DNA of 64,000 bases from an uncultured Bacteroidota bacterium (GTDB lineage: Bacteria > Bacteroidota > Bacteroidia > Bacteroidales > VadinHA17), in assembly GCA_903844815.1 (NCBI GenBank), contig CAIMVD010000003.1, positions 1 to 64,000 of the forward strand, given 5' to 3'. Below the pieces are notes generated by a model, which saw nothing but the letters and a program-made list of their open reading frames with translations, searched no databases and had not been told where the DNA came from. Shown here in pieces: positions 8,609-18,256 of this stretch. The number at the start of each line of letters is the position of its first letter. The first letter of the stretch is position 1. A program made the translations under genes and the position numbers.

Positions 8609-9949
8609 ATGGCAAAAAAGATCTCAATACTGATTGTTGATGATGAAGTATCGGTGAGGGACTCTCTCTACAACTGGTTTATAGAGGACGGGTATCATGT
8701 TGCATGCGCCGAAAATGCCAAGACAGCCTTGTTGATAATTGAAAATGAGGCTTTCGACATTGTTCTTGCGGATATTAAAATGCCTGGTATGGACGGACTG
8801 GAAATGCTCCGGAGGATCAAGCTCCTGAAATCAGATGCAATCGTAATTGTGATGACAGCATTTGCCACTGTCGATACTGCTGTTCAGGCATTGAAAGATG
8901 GAGCATTTGATTATATAACAAAGCCTTTTGACCCTGATGATCTTTCGCACCTTATCCGTAATGCTTCCAGGCAGATCTCCCTTACTGAAGAAAATGAGAA
9001 TCTGAAGCAAAAAGTGGTTTCGCTTGAAAATGTAGCAGACCTTATTGGTAACAGTGAGGTAATGAAGAGGGTTCTGAAGGAGATCGAGAGTGTAGCCCAA
9101 TCTAATTCATCCGTAGTGATAACGGGTGAAAGCGGTACTGGCAAAGAGCTGGTGGCCAGGGCAATACACTCCAATTCGAACAGGCGGTTTTTTCCGCTGG
9201 TAAGTGTTCATTGCGGGGCTTTATCGGAGAGCCTTCTGGAGAGCGAACTGTTCGGTCACGAGAAAGGAGCTTTTACCGGTGCAATGTATAACCGGAAGGG
9301 GCGTTTTGAGATGGCCGATAACGGGACAATTTTCCTCGATGAGATTGCGACAATATCGACCAAGATGCAGATCGATCTTTTGCGGGTTCTGGAGTCCAAG
9401 AGTTTTGTCAGGGTCGGAGGAAATAAGGAGATCTTATCCGACTTCAGGGTAATATGTGCCACAAACAGGGACCTAAAGAGCATGGTTGAAAACGGGTCTT
9501 TCCGTGAGGATCTTTTTTACAGGCTGAACGTTGTCAATATAAATGTACCTCCGTTGCGAGAGCGTACTGAGGATATCCCGCTTCTGGTAGATTATTTTAT
9601 TAAGAAGTACTGTCTCTCAATGAACAGGCCTGCAATTACAATCGAACAGTCAGCCCTTAGCCGGCTTACGGAATTCAGCTTTCCGGGAAATGTCAGGGAA
9701 CTGGAGAATATGATTGAAAGGGCCATAGTGGTTGGCAACGGCAGGAAGATTACCCTTAAGGATCTTCCGCTTGAAAAATCAATGATTAGCAGTTCAATAG
9801 AGAGCCTTGACGACCTTGAAAAAACACATATCAGGAATATCCTGAATAAGTATGCGTGGAATATCTCACGTGCTGCCCGCGCATTGAAAGTTGACAGGGT
9901 GACACTTTATAACAAAATATCGAAATACGGACTGAAACCTTCTGAGTGA
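8609..9949 (+). CDS. NtrC-family sigma-54-dependent response regulator
   Basis: Receiver (ILIVDDEVSVRDSL, DIVLADIKMPGMDG), AAA+ with GESGTGKELVARAIH and GAFTGA, Fis-type HTH. Confidence 0.95.
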   Translation: MAKKISILIVDDEVSVRDSLYNWFIEDGYHVACAENAKTALLIIENEAFDIVLADIKMPGMDGLEMLRRIKLLKSDAIVIVMTAFATVDTAVQALKDGAFDYITKPFDPDDLSHLIRNASRQISLTEENENLKQKVVSLENVADLIGNSEVMKRVLKEIESVAQSNSSVVITGESGTGKELVARAIHSNSNRRFFPLVSVHCGALSESLLESELFGHEKGAFTGAMYNRKGRFEMADNGTIFLDEIATISTKMQIDLLRVLESKSFVRVGGNKEILSDFRVICATNRDLKSMVENGSFREDLFYRLNVVNINVPPLRERTEDIPLLVDYFIKKYCLSMNRPAITIEQSALSRLTEFSFPGNVRELENMIERAIVVGNGRKITLKDLPLEKSMISSSIESLDDLEKTHIRNILNKYAWNISRAARALKVDRVTLYNKISKYGLKPSE

Positions 9950-10488
9950 AAAGCCGGCAGAATATCGCACTGATCTCCTTCGGGTACTTTGACAATGGTT
10001 TTCTCAAGGATGTCGCTGAGGCAGTAAAAAACGAATTCTACTGTGAAGTGAGCATGAAGGAGGGCCATCTCGATTTGAGTGAGTTCTATGATCCGGTAAG
10101 GAGGCAATATAATGGCAGCAGACTCTTATGCCATGTGGAGGAAAATTTCGCAACGGACCTGTCAAAAACAATAGGTCTTTTCAGCGTCGATCTTTTTATT
10201 CCCATTCTCACCTACATATTCGGACAGGCCTTCCTTAACGGAAGGTCGGGGATTGCATCGGATTACCGGTTAAGCAACGTACGATACGGAATAACTGCCG
10301 ACGAAAAGCTTTTGCTGGAGCGTTTCAGGAAGGAAGTTATTCATGAACTGGGTCACACATTCGGGTTGATTCACTGTCATGTCCCCACCTGTGTCATGCG
10401 GTCGGGTACCTATGTTGAAGATATTGACCAGAAAGAAGAATCGTTTTGTTCTGCATGTAGGGTTGCACTAAATGCTATTCTGGATTGA
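9946..10488 (+). CDS. amzA: Archaemetzincin-type zinc metalloprotease
   Basis: HELGHTFGLIHCHVPTCVM...CSACR matches HEXXHXXGX3CX4CXM...CXXC; GTG start overlaps the regulator stop. Confidence 0.87.
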   Translation: MKSRQNIALISFGYFDNGFLKDVAEAVKNEFYCEVSMKEGHLDLSEFYDPVRRQYNGSRLLCHVEENFATDLSKTIGLFSVDLFIPILTYIFGQAFLNGRSGIASDYRLSNVRYGITADEKLLLERFRKEVIHELGHTFGLIHCHVPTCVMRSGTYVEDIDQKEESFCSACRVALNAILD

Positions 10489-10574
10489 ATTTTCTGTCAT
10501 CTGCCGGTTTTTATTTGTGTACTCATCATTTTTTACTATTTTTATCTTTTATTAATTTTCCAGATCTCTTTTAC

Positions 10575-11690
10575 ATGGATTTAACGCGGCGAATTCGCGA
10601 TAAAATGATGAAAGAACGCCTCATGTTTGTATACAGAGGCGTTGTGACTAATGAGAATTCCGTAGCTCTCCTGGTACTCCTTGAAAAAGAGATGGAGAAT
10701 TCAGAATTCGGGTTTCTTGGAAGGAAAAGACTCTTTATGTTTGTTCTCGAAAGCCTTCAGAATGTTACACGTCATAGTACCAAGAACAAACATGCCGGCA
10801 TGTCGATGGTTGTCTACTCGAAGGCTGACAATGGCTATACGGTTACTACCGGCAATGTGCTTCAAACTACAGCTGTTGAAGAATTGAAATCAAGACTTAA
10901 GGAAATTAATTGTCTGGAACCGGAGGAGATCAGGAGTGTGTACAGGAAAATGCTCAGTTCTGCAGAGTTCAGCAATAAAGGAGGAGCCGGCCTTGGATTG
11001 ATTGAAATGGCTAAGAAAACGGGGAATAAGCTGGATTATGATTTTGTTCCCCTCAAAGATGACCTGTCTTATTTTATTCTTTCAAAGACAATAGATTCAG
11101 GGGGAGTAGGACTGCATTTCAAAAGAGATGAGCAATCATTTCACGGGAAGGCTGTTTCGCAGCTTGAACGCATAATGGCTGATAATAATGTTTACCTTCT
11201 CTGGCTTGGGCATATATCACCAGATGTGGGCAAAGAAGTGCTATCGTTCAACGAAACAAAACTGTCGGAGGAAGATATCAATTCGATGATGCGGAAACGG
11301 GTATTCAGCATCCTTGTAGAAATCCTTGAGAATGTTCTAAAATACAGTCCGGGAAAGGAAGCTGAAGAAAAGTACGGAATGCCGGTGATTATGATAAGGA
11401 TGTTCGATAAAGCTTTTTATCTTACTACAGGAAACCTCATACTTAACTCCGACGTCGGGGCGCTCAGACAAAAGCTTGATTTAATAAATAATTATGATAA
11501 GACGGAACTGAAGGACCTTTTTATTAAATCGCTCTCCTCTCAGGACCTTAAATCTGATAGCACCGGTAATATGGGTTTAATTGATATGGCCAGGAAATCG
11601 GGAAGCAAACTGGAGTATAAATTTGAAGAGCTAAACGATCCTTATTCCTATTATACCTTAACAGTTAAGGTTGATCAGAAAATTAACTAA
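10575..11690 (+). CDS. Tandem SiaB-like (DUF6272-type) kinase-like protein, two homologous halves
   Basis: Start set at internal ATG (MDLTRRIRDKMMKERL). Parallel motifs: FVLESLQNVTRHS...VTTGNVL...KGGAGLGLIEMAKKTGNKLDY and LVEILENVLKYS...LTTGNLI...TGNMGLIDMARKSGSKLEY. Confidence 0.75.
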   Translation: MDLTRRIRDKMMKERLMFVYRGVVTNENSVALLVLLEKEMENSEFGFLGRKRLFMFVLESLQNVTRHSTKNKHAGMSMVVYSKADNGYTVTTGNVLQTTAVEELKSRLKEINCLEPEEIRSVYRKMLSSAEFSNKGGAGLGLIEMAKKTGNKLDYDFVPLKDDLSYFILSKTIDSGGVGLHFKRDEQSFHGKAVSQLERIMADNNVYLLWLGHISPDVGKEVLSFNETKLSEEDINSMMRKRVFSILVEILENVLKYSPGKEAEEKYGMPVIMIRMFDKAFYLTTGNLILNSDVGALRQKLDLINNYDKTELKDLFIKSLSSQDLKSDSTGNMGLIDMARKSGSKLEYKFEELNDPYSYYTLTVKVDQKIN

Positions 11691-12433
11691 TCAAACATTT
11701 TAAAGTTCAGAACGGAGCCGTCCCATTCCGCATAGCTTCCGTGTTTTATCCAGTCGCCAAGAAATACCACTTCAGAGGTCTCCTTAAGAACATATTTCAT
11801 AGCCAGATGGCGATGGCCAAAAATAAAGAAATCAATGTTTTCCTTAGTAAGAATAGTTTTTGCGTATCTGAGAAGATCTTCCTTTTCCTCTCCGAAGAAC
11901 TGTAGCTCAAGTCCTTTTCCAAGCCTCGAACTAAGCGACCACATATGTCCTATCCCAACACCAATCGAAGGATGCAGTGAGGAGTACATCGCCCTGAGGG
12001 TTTTATTCCGGAAGATAGCGAGGAGGATCTTATAAGCCTTTTCTTTTGTTCCCAACCCTTCGCCATGTGCGAGGTGGAAGTTTTTACCGTCGAAGACAGT
12101 AGTGAGGGGCGAAGTATGGATAATCATGCCACATTCCGAAGAGAAATAATCGCGGACCCACATATCGTGATTGCCCGTAAAGAAATGAACGGGCACGCCT
12201 GAATCGGTAATCTCTGAAACTGTGCCAAGAAACCTGGTATAGCCGCGTGGCACAACAAGCCTGTATTCCCACCAGAAATCAAAGATATCCCCGAGAAGGT
12301 AGATTTCCTTTGCATCACCGGCAACTGACTTAAGCCACCTGACAACTTTTTTTTCTCTTTCAAGTGGAGCAGTACCTGTATTCAGTCCAAGATGAAAATC
12401 TGACGCAAAATATATTTTACCAGTTTCTTTCAC
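11687..12433 (-). CDS. lpxH: UDP-2,3-diacylglucosamine diphosphatase (LpxH-like metallophosphoesterase)
   Basis: YFASDFHLGL, LLGDIFDFWWEYR, FTGNHDMWVRDYF, HGEGLG, FGHRHLAMKY. Confidence 0.85.
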   Translation of the reverse strand: MKETGKIYFASDFHLGLNTGTAPLEREKKVVRWLKSVAGDAKEIYLLGDIFDFWWEYRLVVPRGYTRFLGTVSEITDSGVPVHFFTGNHDMWVRDYFSSECGMIIHTSPLTTVFDGKNFHLAHGEGLGTKEKAYKILLAIFRNKTLRAMYSSLHPSIGVGIGHMWSLSSRLGKGLELQFFGEEKEDLLRYAKTILTKENIDFFIFGHRHLAMKYVLKETSEVVFLGDWIKHGSYAEWDGSVLNFKMFD

Positions 12434-12443
12434 AAGTATCCGA

Positions 12444-13604
12444 TTAGTTATTGAACAGTTGATCGAGTTTCAACTTGAGTGCCCTTCCATGCAGATTAGT
12501 GGCAACAATGGTTCCCTCCTTATCGAACAGGTAATTTGAAGGAAGGCTCTTGACGTTGAAAAGTATGGCATTCTTCGGATCACGGGGATCGTCCTCGCGT
12601 GTACTTATCCAGGGCAACTCATCAAACTTTACAGCCTGTCTCCATTCTGCCTCATTCTGGTCAAGATTGATCTGGTAGATCTCAAATCCCTTCTTGCTAT
12701 AGAGTTTATAAAATTCCCTTAGTTGCAGGTTTTCCTGAACGCAATCGCTTGACTTTACCGACCAGAATGTCAGCAAAACATATTTACCCCTAAGCGATGA
12801 GAGTGCGGTTTTTTTCCCTGAAACATCGCTGAGGTAAGGATCAAGTTTGGTTTGGGGCAGGTCTTTTGTCATCTGTTCCAGCTGACTCATATACATCTGG
12901 TTCATCTCCTTCTCAAAATCACGCGCAAGTGCCTGAACATGTTTCGAACCGGGATACCGGTTTGTAAGTGTGTCGGTGACGATTTTAAGATACTGCAGAT
13001 CACGCGGTTCATAGAGGACATATGTTTCGGAATTAATCCTCTGATAAAGGGCTTTTATTGAAGCCATTGAGCTTAAATTCTTGATTATGAACTCGATATT
13101 GTATTTACGCTGTTTGTCGATAAGCATTTTGTATTCAGATTCCAGCATCGGACCTTTTGCTTCGAATCCGGGCTCCTTCGATAATTTCTGGTATACAGTA
13201 CTTAAAGAATCGAGTTGTCTTTTGGTATCGTTAAGTTTGTTGTCGAGGTTGCGTACCTTCATCGAACCTTCAGAACCTGTCACAGAGTAGTTTTCGAACA
13301 GGGTTTTCCCTTTGGATGTGAGCCTTATCTTTTCACCGGGTTCAGCAAGAAGTGTTATGAAATTGTCTTTTGAAAATCCGAGCTGGTAAAAATCGGGCTC
13401 TGATGTTTTTATTCTGAAACTGAACTTCCCCGAGTTACTGACTTTCGAAGAATCAATAAGAATGGGTTTGTCAACTTCAACCCTGTGGATGTAAACATAT
13501 TTTTTCTTTTCGCCATTAACGTTTCCGTCAATTTTGAAGGAGCTTTTGTCTTTACATCCAGTAAAAAAAACTATAAGGCACAGCAGAAATATTATACGTT
13601 TCAT
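12444..13604 (-). CDS. DUF4369/thioredoxin-fold (TlpA/AhpC-TSA) lipoprotein, degenerate active site
   Basis: Lipobox FTGCKD; thioredoxin region SSLRGKYVLLTFWSVKSSDCVQENLQLREF. Confidence 0.8.
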   Translation of the reverse strand: MKRIIFLLCLIVFFTGCKDKSSFKIDGNVNGEKKKYVYIHRVEVDKPILIDSSKVSNSGKFSFRIKTSEPDFYQLGFSKDNFITLLAEPGEKIRLTSKGKTLFENYSVTGSEGSMKVRNLDNKLNDTKRQLDSLSTVYQKLSKEPGFEAKGPMLESEYKMLIDKQRKYNIEFIIKNLSSMASIKALYQRINSETYVLYEPRDLQYLKIVTDTLTNRYPGSKHVQALARDFEKEMNQMYMSQLEQMTKDLPQTKLDPYLSDVSGKKTALSSLRGKYVLLTFWSVKSSDCVQENLQLREFYKLYSKKGFEIYQINLDQNEAEWRQAVKFDELPWISTREDDPRDPKNAILFNVKSLPSNYLFDKEGTIVATNLHGRALKLKLDQLFNN

Positions 13605-13644
13605 TAATTATCAGTTTTCCGTTTTTAATTAATATTGGTTTTAC

Positions 13645-14808
13645 CTATTTGAAGAGTTCCGCAAGCTTTTTTTCAAGGGCATTTCCGCGAAGGTTCGATG
13701 CTATGATCCTTCCTTCCCTGTCGAGAAGAAAATTGGTAGGAATTGATTCGATTTTATACAATGGAACCACTGAAGAGTTCCAGAATTTGACATCACTTAC
13801 ATGGATCCACCGGCCAAGTTTGTCATACTCAATTCCCTTGATCCAGGCGTCTTTTGTTTTATCGAGCGAGACCTGGTAAATCTGAAATCCTTTCCTGTGA
13901 TAAAGGTCATACGCTTTGACAAGGTTTGGACTTTCCAGCCTGCAGGGAGTGCACCACGAAGCCCAGAAATCGAGCAGTACAATCGAACCACGTGTTGAAG
14001 AGAGCTTTATTGTATCACCCTTGGGTGTTGGAAGTGCTATCTCGGGAACAGTGGCTCCGCCTTCCTGAACAGGTTCAGGAAGTGGCTTGCCGGTCACGGT
14101 GGCAACAAGTTCTTTTACCTGTTCGTGCAAAGCAGACACAGGTTCATAATCGGGATAATTATGCGAAAGGGAAGAATCTACTTTAATGAAGTACCTGAGG
14201 TCTTTCGAAGGGTTTAAGACATAAACGTTCGGAGCTACCTGCTGATAGAGGGCAACAAGGCTGACAAGCGATGAGAGGTTACTGTCGATATAGTTTTTTG
14301 TATATGTGTTGATTTCATTCAGGTAGATATGGGCAAGGCTGTCGAGCGATTCCATCAGTGCGGGTATTTTAGTACTGTCAGTATTCTGCGCAAATATTCT
14401 GTTAAGCCCATTCATCTTATTCACTGTTCGCCTGAGAGATTTGTTGTACTCAGCCATTTTCTCTGTACCTGCAGAGCCTGTAACTGAATTCGGATAATTA
14501 AGCGAATCGTGATTAGCGTCAATTTTGACTCTTTCACCCGGCTCCACAAGCATGGTCAGGAAGTTATTCTCATTGAACCTGAGAAGGTAAAAGGCTGGGT
14601 TTTTGATTTCTTTGCTGAAACTGAATGCCCCGGCTTCCGAAACTTTCACCGAATCGATTGTCGCAAGGTTATTTGCCTTAAGCTCATCGAGAAAGATAAA
14701 TTCCCCTGCATTGGGGTTTGAAAGTGTACCGGTAATCTGTACCGAATTATTCCGGCAGCCAGCAACGGTAAGAAGGGAAATGAGATATACGAATAACTTA
14801 TTGTACAT
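13645..14808 (-). CDS. DUF4369/TlpA-like thiol:disulfide oxidoreductase lipoprotein
   Basis: Lipobox VAGCRN; VLLDFWASWCTPCRLESPNLV thioredoxin active site. Confidence 0.88.
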   Translation of the reverse strand: MYNKLFVYLISLLTVAGCRNNSVQITGTLSNPNAGEFIFLDELKANNLATIDSVKVSEAGAFSFSKEIKNPAFYLLRFNENNFLTMLVEPGERVKIDANHDSLNYPNSVTGSAGTEKMAEYNKSLRRTVNKMNGLNRIFAQNTDSTKIPALMESLDSLAHIYLNEINTYTKNYIDSNLSSLVSLVALYQQVAPNVYVLNPSKDLRYFIKVDSSLSHNYPDYEPVSALHEQVKELVATVTGKPLPEPVQEGGATVPEIALPTPKGDTIKLSSTRGSIVLLDFWASWCTPCRLESPNLVKAYDLYHRKGFQIYQVSLDKTKDAWIKGIEYDKLGRWIHVSDVKFWNSSVVPLYKIESIPTNFLLDREGRIIASNLRGNALEKKLAELFK

Positions 14809-14990
14809 GAAAAGACCTTTTTATTACTACTTTTTTTAAAATTATGACCTGCAAAGTTATTCTTTTTTTAATCCGTCAATACTTTTAAGGAATTTATTAC
14901 CTTTCTTTGTAAAATATGAATCAGGTTGTTGAGATTGATAAATTATTTATCTTTAAAACGCCTTTTTGTTTAAGACAAACAGTAATTTAT

Positions 14991-16940
14991 ATGAGTTATA
15001 TTAAGTTTGATAAGAGCCAGATTGTTAATCTGGAATATTCTCTTAGCAGGGAGATGATAAGGACAAACAGAGCGGGGTCCTATTCATCAACGACGCTTGT
15101 TGGCTGTAATACACGCAAATACCACGGGATGCTTGTGTGCCCGGTGGATGCCTTAGGTGGTGAGAGATTTGTTTTGCTTTCCACAATGGACATAACGGTT
15201 GTAAACAACGATAAGAGTTTTAACATTGGCATCAGGAAATACAAGGGTGACTATTTTAATCCAAAGGGACATAAGTACATAGAAGATTATGATGCCGACA
15301 ACATTCCTTCAAGAACTTACAGGGTTGGAGGTGTGAAAGTAAGGCAGGAAAGGTTGTTTGTTCACTATGAAGAACAGTTTCTTCTTCGGTTTACAATACT
15401 GGAGGCCTCTGAACCAATGAAGCTGCAGTTTCGTCCCTTTCTCGCATTTAGAAATATCCATGAACTGACTCATGCCAATCTCACTGCAAACACAAAAGTA
15501 GATTTTATTGAAAATGGCATTAAATCAAGAATGTATGACGGATTTCCTTCTCTTAGCCTGCAATTTTCAAAGAAAGTTGAGTTCGTTCCCGTACCCGACT
15601 GGTATCTTGGTGTCGAATATCCCGAGGAGCAAAAACGAGGATATGAATTTTCTGAAGACCTTTTCACTCCGGGTTTTTTTGAACTAACTGCCAAAGAGGG
15701 AGATATCATTGTCTTTTCTGCTTCGACAAAGGAGGAAAAAACAGCTGGACTTAAGGTTAAGTTCGAAAAAAATGTCTCCGGCAAGATCCCGCGTGACAGT
15801 TTTGTTAACTGTTTGAAGAACGCTGCCCAGCAGTTTGTTGAAAAACGAAGCGGCAGGACTCTTATAATTGCTGGTTATCCATGGTTTGAAGCCTGGGGGA
15901 GGGACACCTTTATAGCCCTTCCGGGGTTAGCTATGGCTCGACATAAACTCGACTTATACAGAGAGGTACTTGATACCCAGATCGCATCGATGAAAAACGG
16001 TATTTTTGCCGATATGGGAGATCCGGTTAATCCTGCTTTTAACTCTGCTGATGCATCATTATGGTTCTTCTGGACAGTTCAGCAGTACATCGGTCATGGA
16101 GGAACCGATGGATGGGAAAGGTATGGGGACGCCGCAAAGTCAGTTTTATATGCCTACAAATCCGGATCACTTTCAAATATCCGTATGCGCGAAAATGGCC
16201 TTATCTATGCCGATGCACAGGGGAAGGCCCTTACCTGGATGAATGCCTATGTCGATTCTCTCCCTGTAACTCAGCGCAGAGGTTATGATGTTGAGATAAA
16301 TGCACTCTGGTATAATGCACTTTGCTTTTCCCTTGAAAATGCTTCAGCAGCAGGCGACAAGAAATTCGTAGACGAATTCGAAAATATTCCCGGATTGGTA
16401 AAAAAATCCTTTATCGACCTCTTCTGGGATGAAAAATCGGGTTGCCTTGCTGACTATGTGAATGATTCTGAAGGGAGGAACACATTTGTAAGGCCGAATA
16501 TGGTTATTGCCGTTTCAATGCCCTTTTCGATGCTGACCAAGGAACAGATGAAAAAAATCCTCGATATAGCCGACAGGGAACTTGTAACAGTTAGGGGATT
16601 ACGGTCATTATCGCCGGGCAATATATTATACAGGGGACTCTACAAGGGCAGTCAGGATGAGCGGAACAGGGCTTATCATCAGGGCTCTGTGTTCCCATGG
16701 CTTCTTGGCCCTTTCTGTGAAGGATGGCTGAGGGTCTATGGCAGCCAGGGAGTTCAGAAAGTAAGGAAACTTATTTACGGCCTCGAAGCCGTAATGAGCG
16801 AGCATGGTATCAGCACCATTTCCGAAATACACGATGGCGATCCTCCACATACACCTGCAGGAGCAATTTCTCAGGCATGGAGCGTTGGCGAAGTGCTAAG
16901 AATTTTAGATCTTCTGAATAAAAAATATGCAAATCTTTAA
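14991..16940 (+). CDS. Glycogen debranching enzyme (amylo-alpha-1,6-glucosidase, GDE type)
   Basis: REMIRTNRAGSYSSTTLVGCNTRKYHGMLVCP; GYPWFEAWGRDTFIALPGL; YHQGSVFPWLLGPF; ATG 14991 preferred within ORF 14916. Confidence 0.88.
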   Translation: MSYIKFDKSQIVNLEYSLSREMIRTNRAGSYSSTTLVGCNTRKYHGMLVCPVDALGGERFVLLSTMDITVVNNDKSFNIGIRKYKGDYFNPKGHKYIEDYDADNIPSRTYRVGGVKVRQERLFVHYEEQFLLRFTILEASEPMKLQFRPFLAFRNIHELTHANLTANTKVDFIENGIKSRMYDGFPSLSLQFSKKVEFVPVPDWYLGVEYPEEQKRGYEFSEDLFTPGFFELTAKEGDIIVFSASTKEEKTAGLKVKFEKNVSGKIPRDSFVNCLKNAAQQFVEKRSGRTLIIAGYPWFEAWGRDTFIALPGLAMARHKLDLYREVLDTQIASMKNGIFADMGDPVNPAFNSADASLWFFWTVQQYIGHGGTDGWERYGDAAKSVLYAYKSGSLSNIRMRENGLIYADAQGKALTWMNAYVDSLPVTQRRGYDVEINALWYNALCFSLENASAAGDKKFVDEFENIPGLVKKSFIDLFWDEKSGCLADYVNDSEGRNTFVRPNMVIAVSMPFSMLTKEQMKKILDIADRELVTVRGLRSLSPGNILYRGLYKGSQDERNRAYHQGSVFPWLLGPFCEGWLRVYGSQGVQKVRKLIYGLEAVMSEHGISTISEIHDGDPPHTPAGAISQAWSVGEVLRILDLLNKKYANL

Positions 16941-16953
16941 GCTAGAATAATAT

Positions 16954-18246
16954 ATGAGGGTGTTAATGTTTGGATGGGAATTTCCGCCTCATATCTCGGG
17001 CGGATTAGGTACTGCCAGTTATGGCCTGACGAAGGGAATGGCCACTCTCGATGATCTGGAAGTGATATTTGTCGTTCCAAAAGCCTGGGGTGACGAAGAT
17101 CAGTCAATTGTCAGACTGGTTGGTGCCAACAAGGTGCCGGTAGCCTTTAAACAGGTATACTACAAGGGCTTCAGAAGGACTCTCGAAACAATAGAGGTCT
17201 CTTCCAGGATTGTCCCTTATACTGATCCTGAAGATTTCTGGAAAATGACAAGAACAGAAGTAACCGGACATAATCTTATGGTACAGACCAACGATTCGGG
17301 GACTGTTGATTTTTCGGGAAGATACGACTGCTCTCTTATGGAGGAGATCTCCAAATATGCTGTAGTAGCTTCGGTGATTGCCGAAGAAAACGATTTTGAT
17401 ATCATTCATGCCCACGACTGGCTCGCTTATCCTGCAGGGATTGCAGCCATGGAGGTATCAGGGAAACCACTCGTTATTCACGTCCATGCAACCGACTTTG
17501 ACAGGAGCGGAGGAAGTGTTAACCCCGACGTTTACAGGATCGAGAAAAACGGCATGGACGCTGCTTCCAAAATAATAACTGTAAGTAACCTCACAAGGGA
17601 TATAGTAATAAATAAATATAATATTGATCCTGCCAAGGTCGAAACTGTTTACAATGCCGTTGAACCCGTCGAGATAAACAGTGACCATTTTATCAGGAAG
17701 GGTTTCGACGAGAAGGTAGTTACCTTTCTGGGCCGTATAACCATGCAGAAAGGGCCGGAATATTTTATTGAAGCCGCTTATAAAGTCCTTCAGAAAATGG
17801 ACAATGTAAGGTTTGTGATGGCAGGATCGGGCGATATGATGGAAAAGATGATGCGAAGGGCAGCAGCTCTTAAGATCACTGACAGATTCCACTTTACGGG
17901 CTTCCTTAAAGGAACCGATGTCTTTACAATGCTCGACATGAGCGATGTATATATAATGCCTTCCGTTTCAGAGCCTTTTGGTATATCTCCGCTCGAAGCA
18001 ATGCAGTCGAATGTTCCGGTTATTATCTCAAAACAATCGGGCGTTGCTGAAATTCTTACACATGCCGTGAAGACTGATTTCTGGGATATCGACGCTATGG
18101 CTGATGCCATCTACGCCATACTTAACTACTACCCACTTGCCGATACTATAATAAAGAACGGCAAGGAAGAGGTTATCAAGCTTAAATGGGATAACTCGGC
18201 AAAACATGTCAGGGATATTTATAAAAGTGTTTTAGAGAAAAATTAA
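16954..18246 (+). CDS. Glycosyltransferase family 4 (glycogen-synthase-like)
   Basis: MRVLMFGWEFPPHISGGLGTASYGL; VVTFLGRITMQKGPEYFIEAA; MPSVSEPFGISPLEAMQ. Confidence 0.88.
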   Translation: MRVLMFGWEFPPHISGGLGTASYGLTKGMATLDDLEVIFVVPKAWGDEDQSIVRLVGANKVPVAFKQVYYKGFRRTLETIEVSSRIVPYTDPEDFWKMTRTEVTGHNLMVQTNDSGTVDFSGRYDCSLMEEISKYAVVASVIAEENDFDIIHAHDWLAYPAGIAAMEVSGKPLVIHVHATDFDRSGGSVNPDVYRIEKNGMDAASKIITVSNLTRDIVINKYNIDPAKVETVYNAVEPVEINSDHFIRKGFDEKVVTFLGRITMQKGPEYFIEAAYKVLQKMDNVRFVMAGSGDMMEKMMRRAAALKITDRFHFTGFLKGTDVFTMLDMSDVYIMPSVSEPFGISPLEAMQSNVPVIISKQSGVAEILTHAVKTDFWDIDAMADAIYAILNYYPLADTIIKNGKEEVIKLKWDNSAKHVRDIYKSVLEKN

Positions 18247-18256
18247 GAACAAGAAT

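Noticed and set aside
13797-14186. Several ORFs overlapping the TlpA-like gene
   Set aside because: Shadow or alternative-frame ORFs of a well-supported minus-strand gene.
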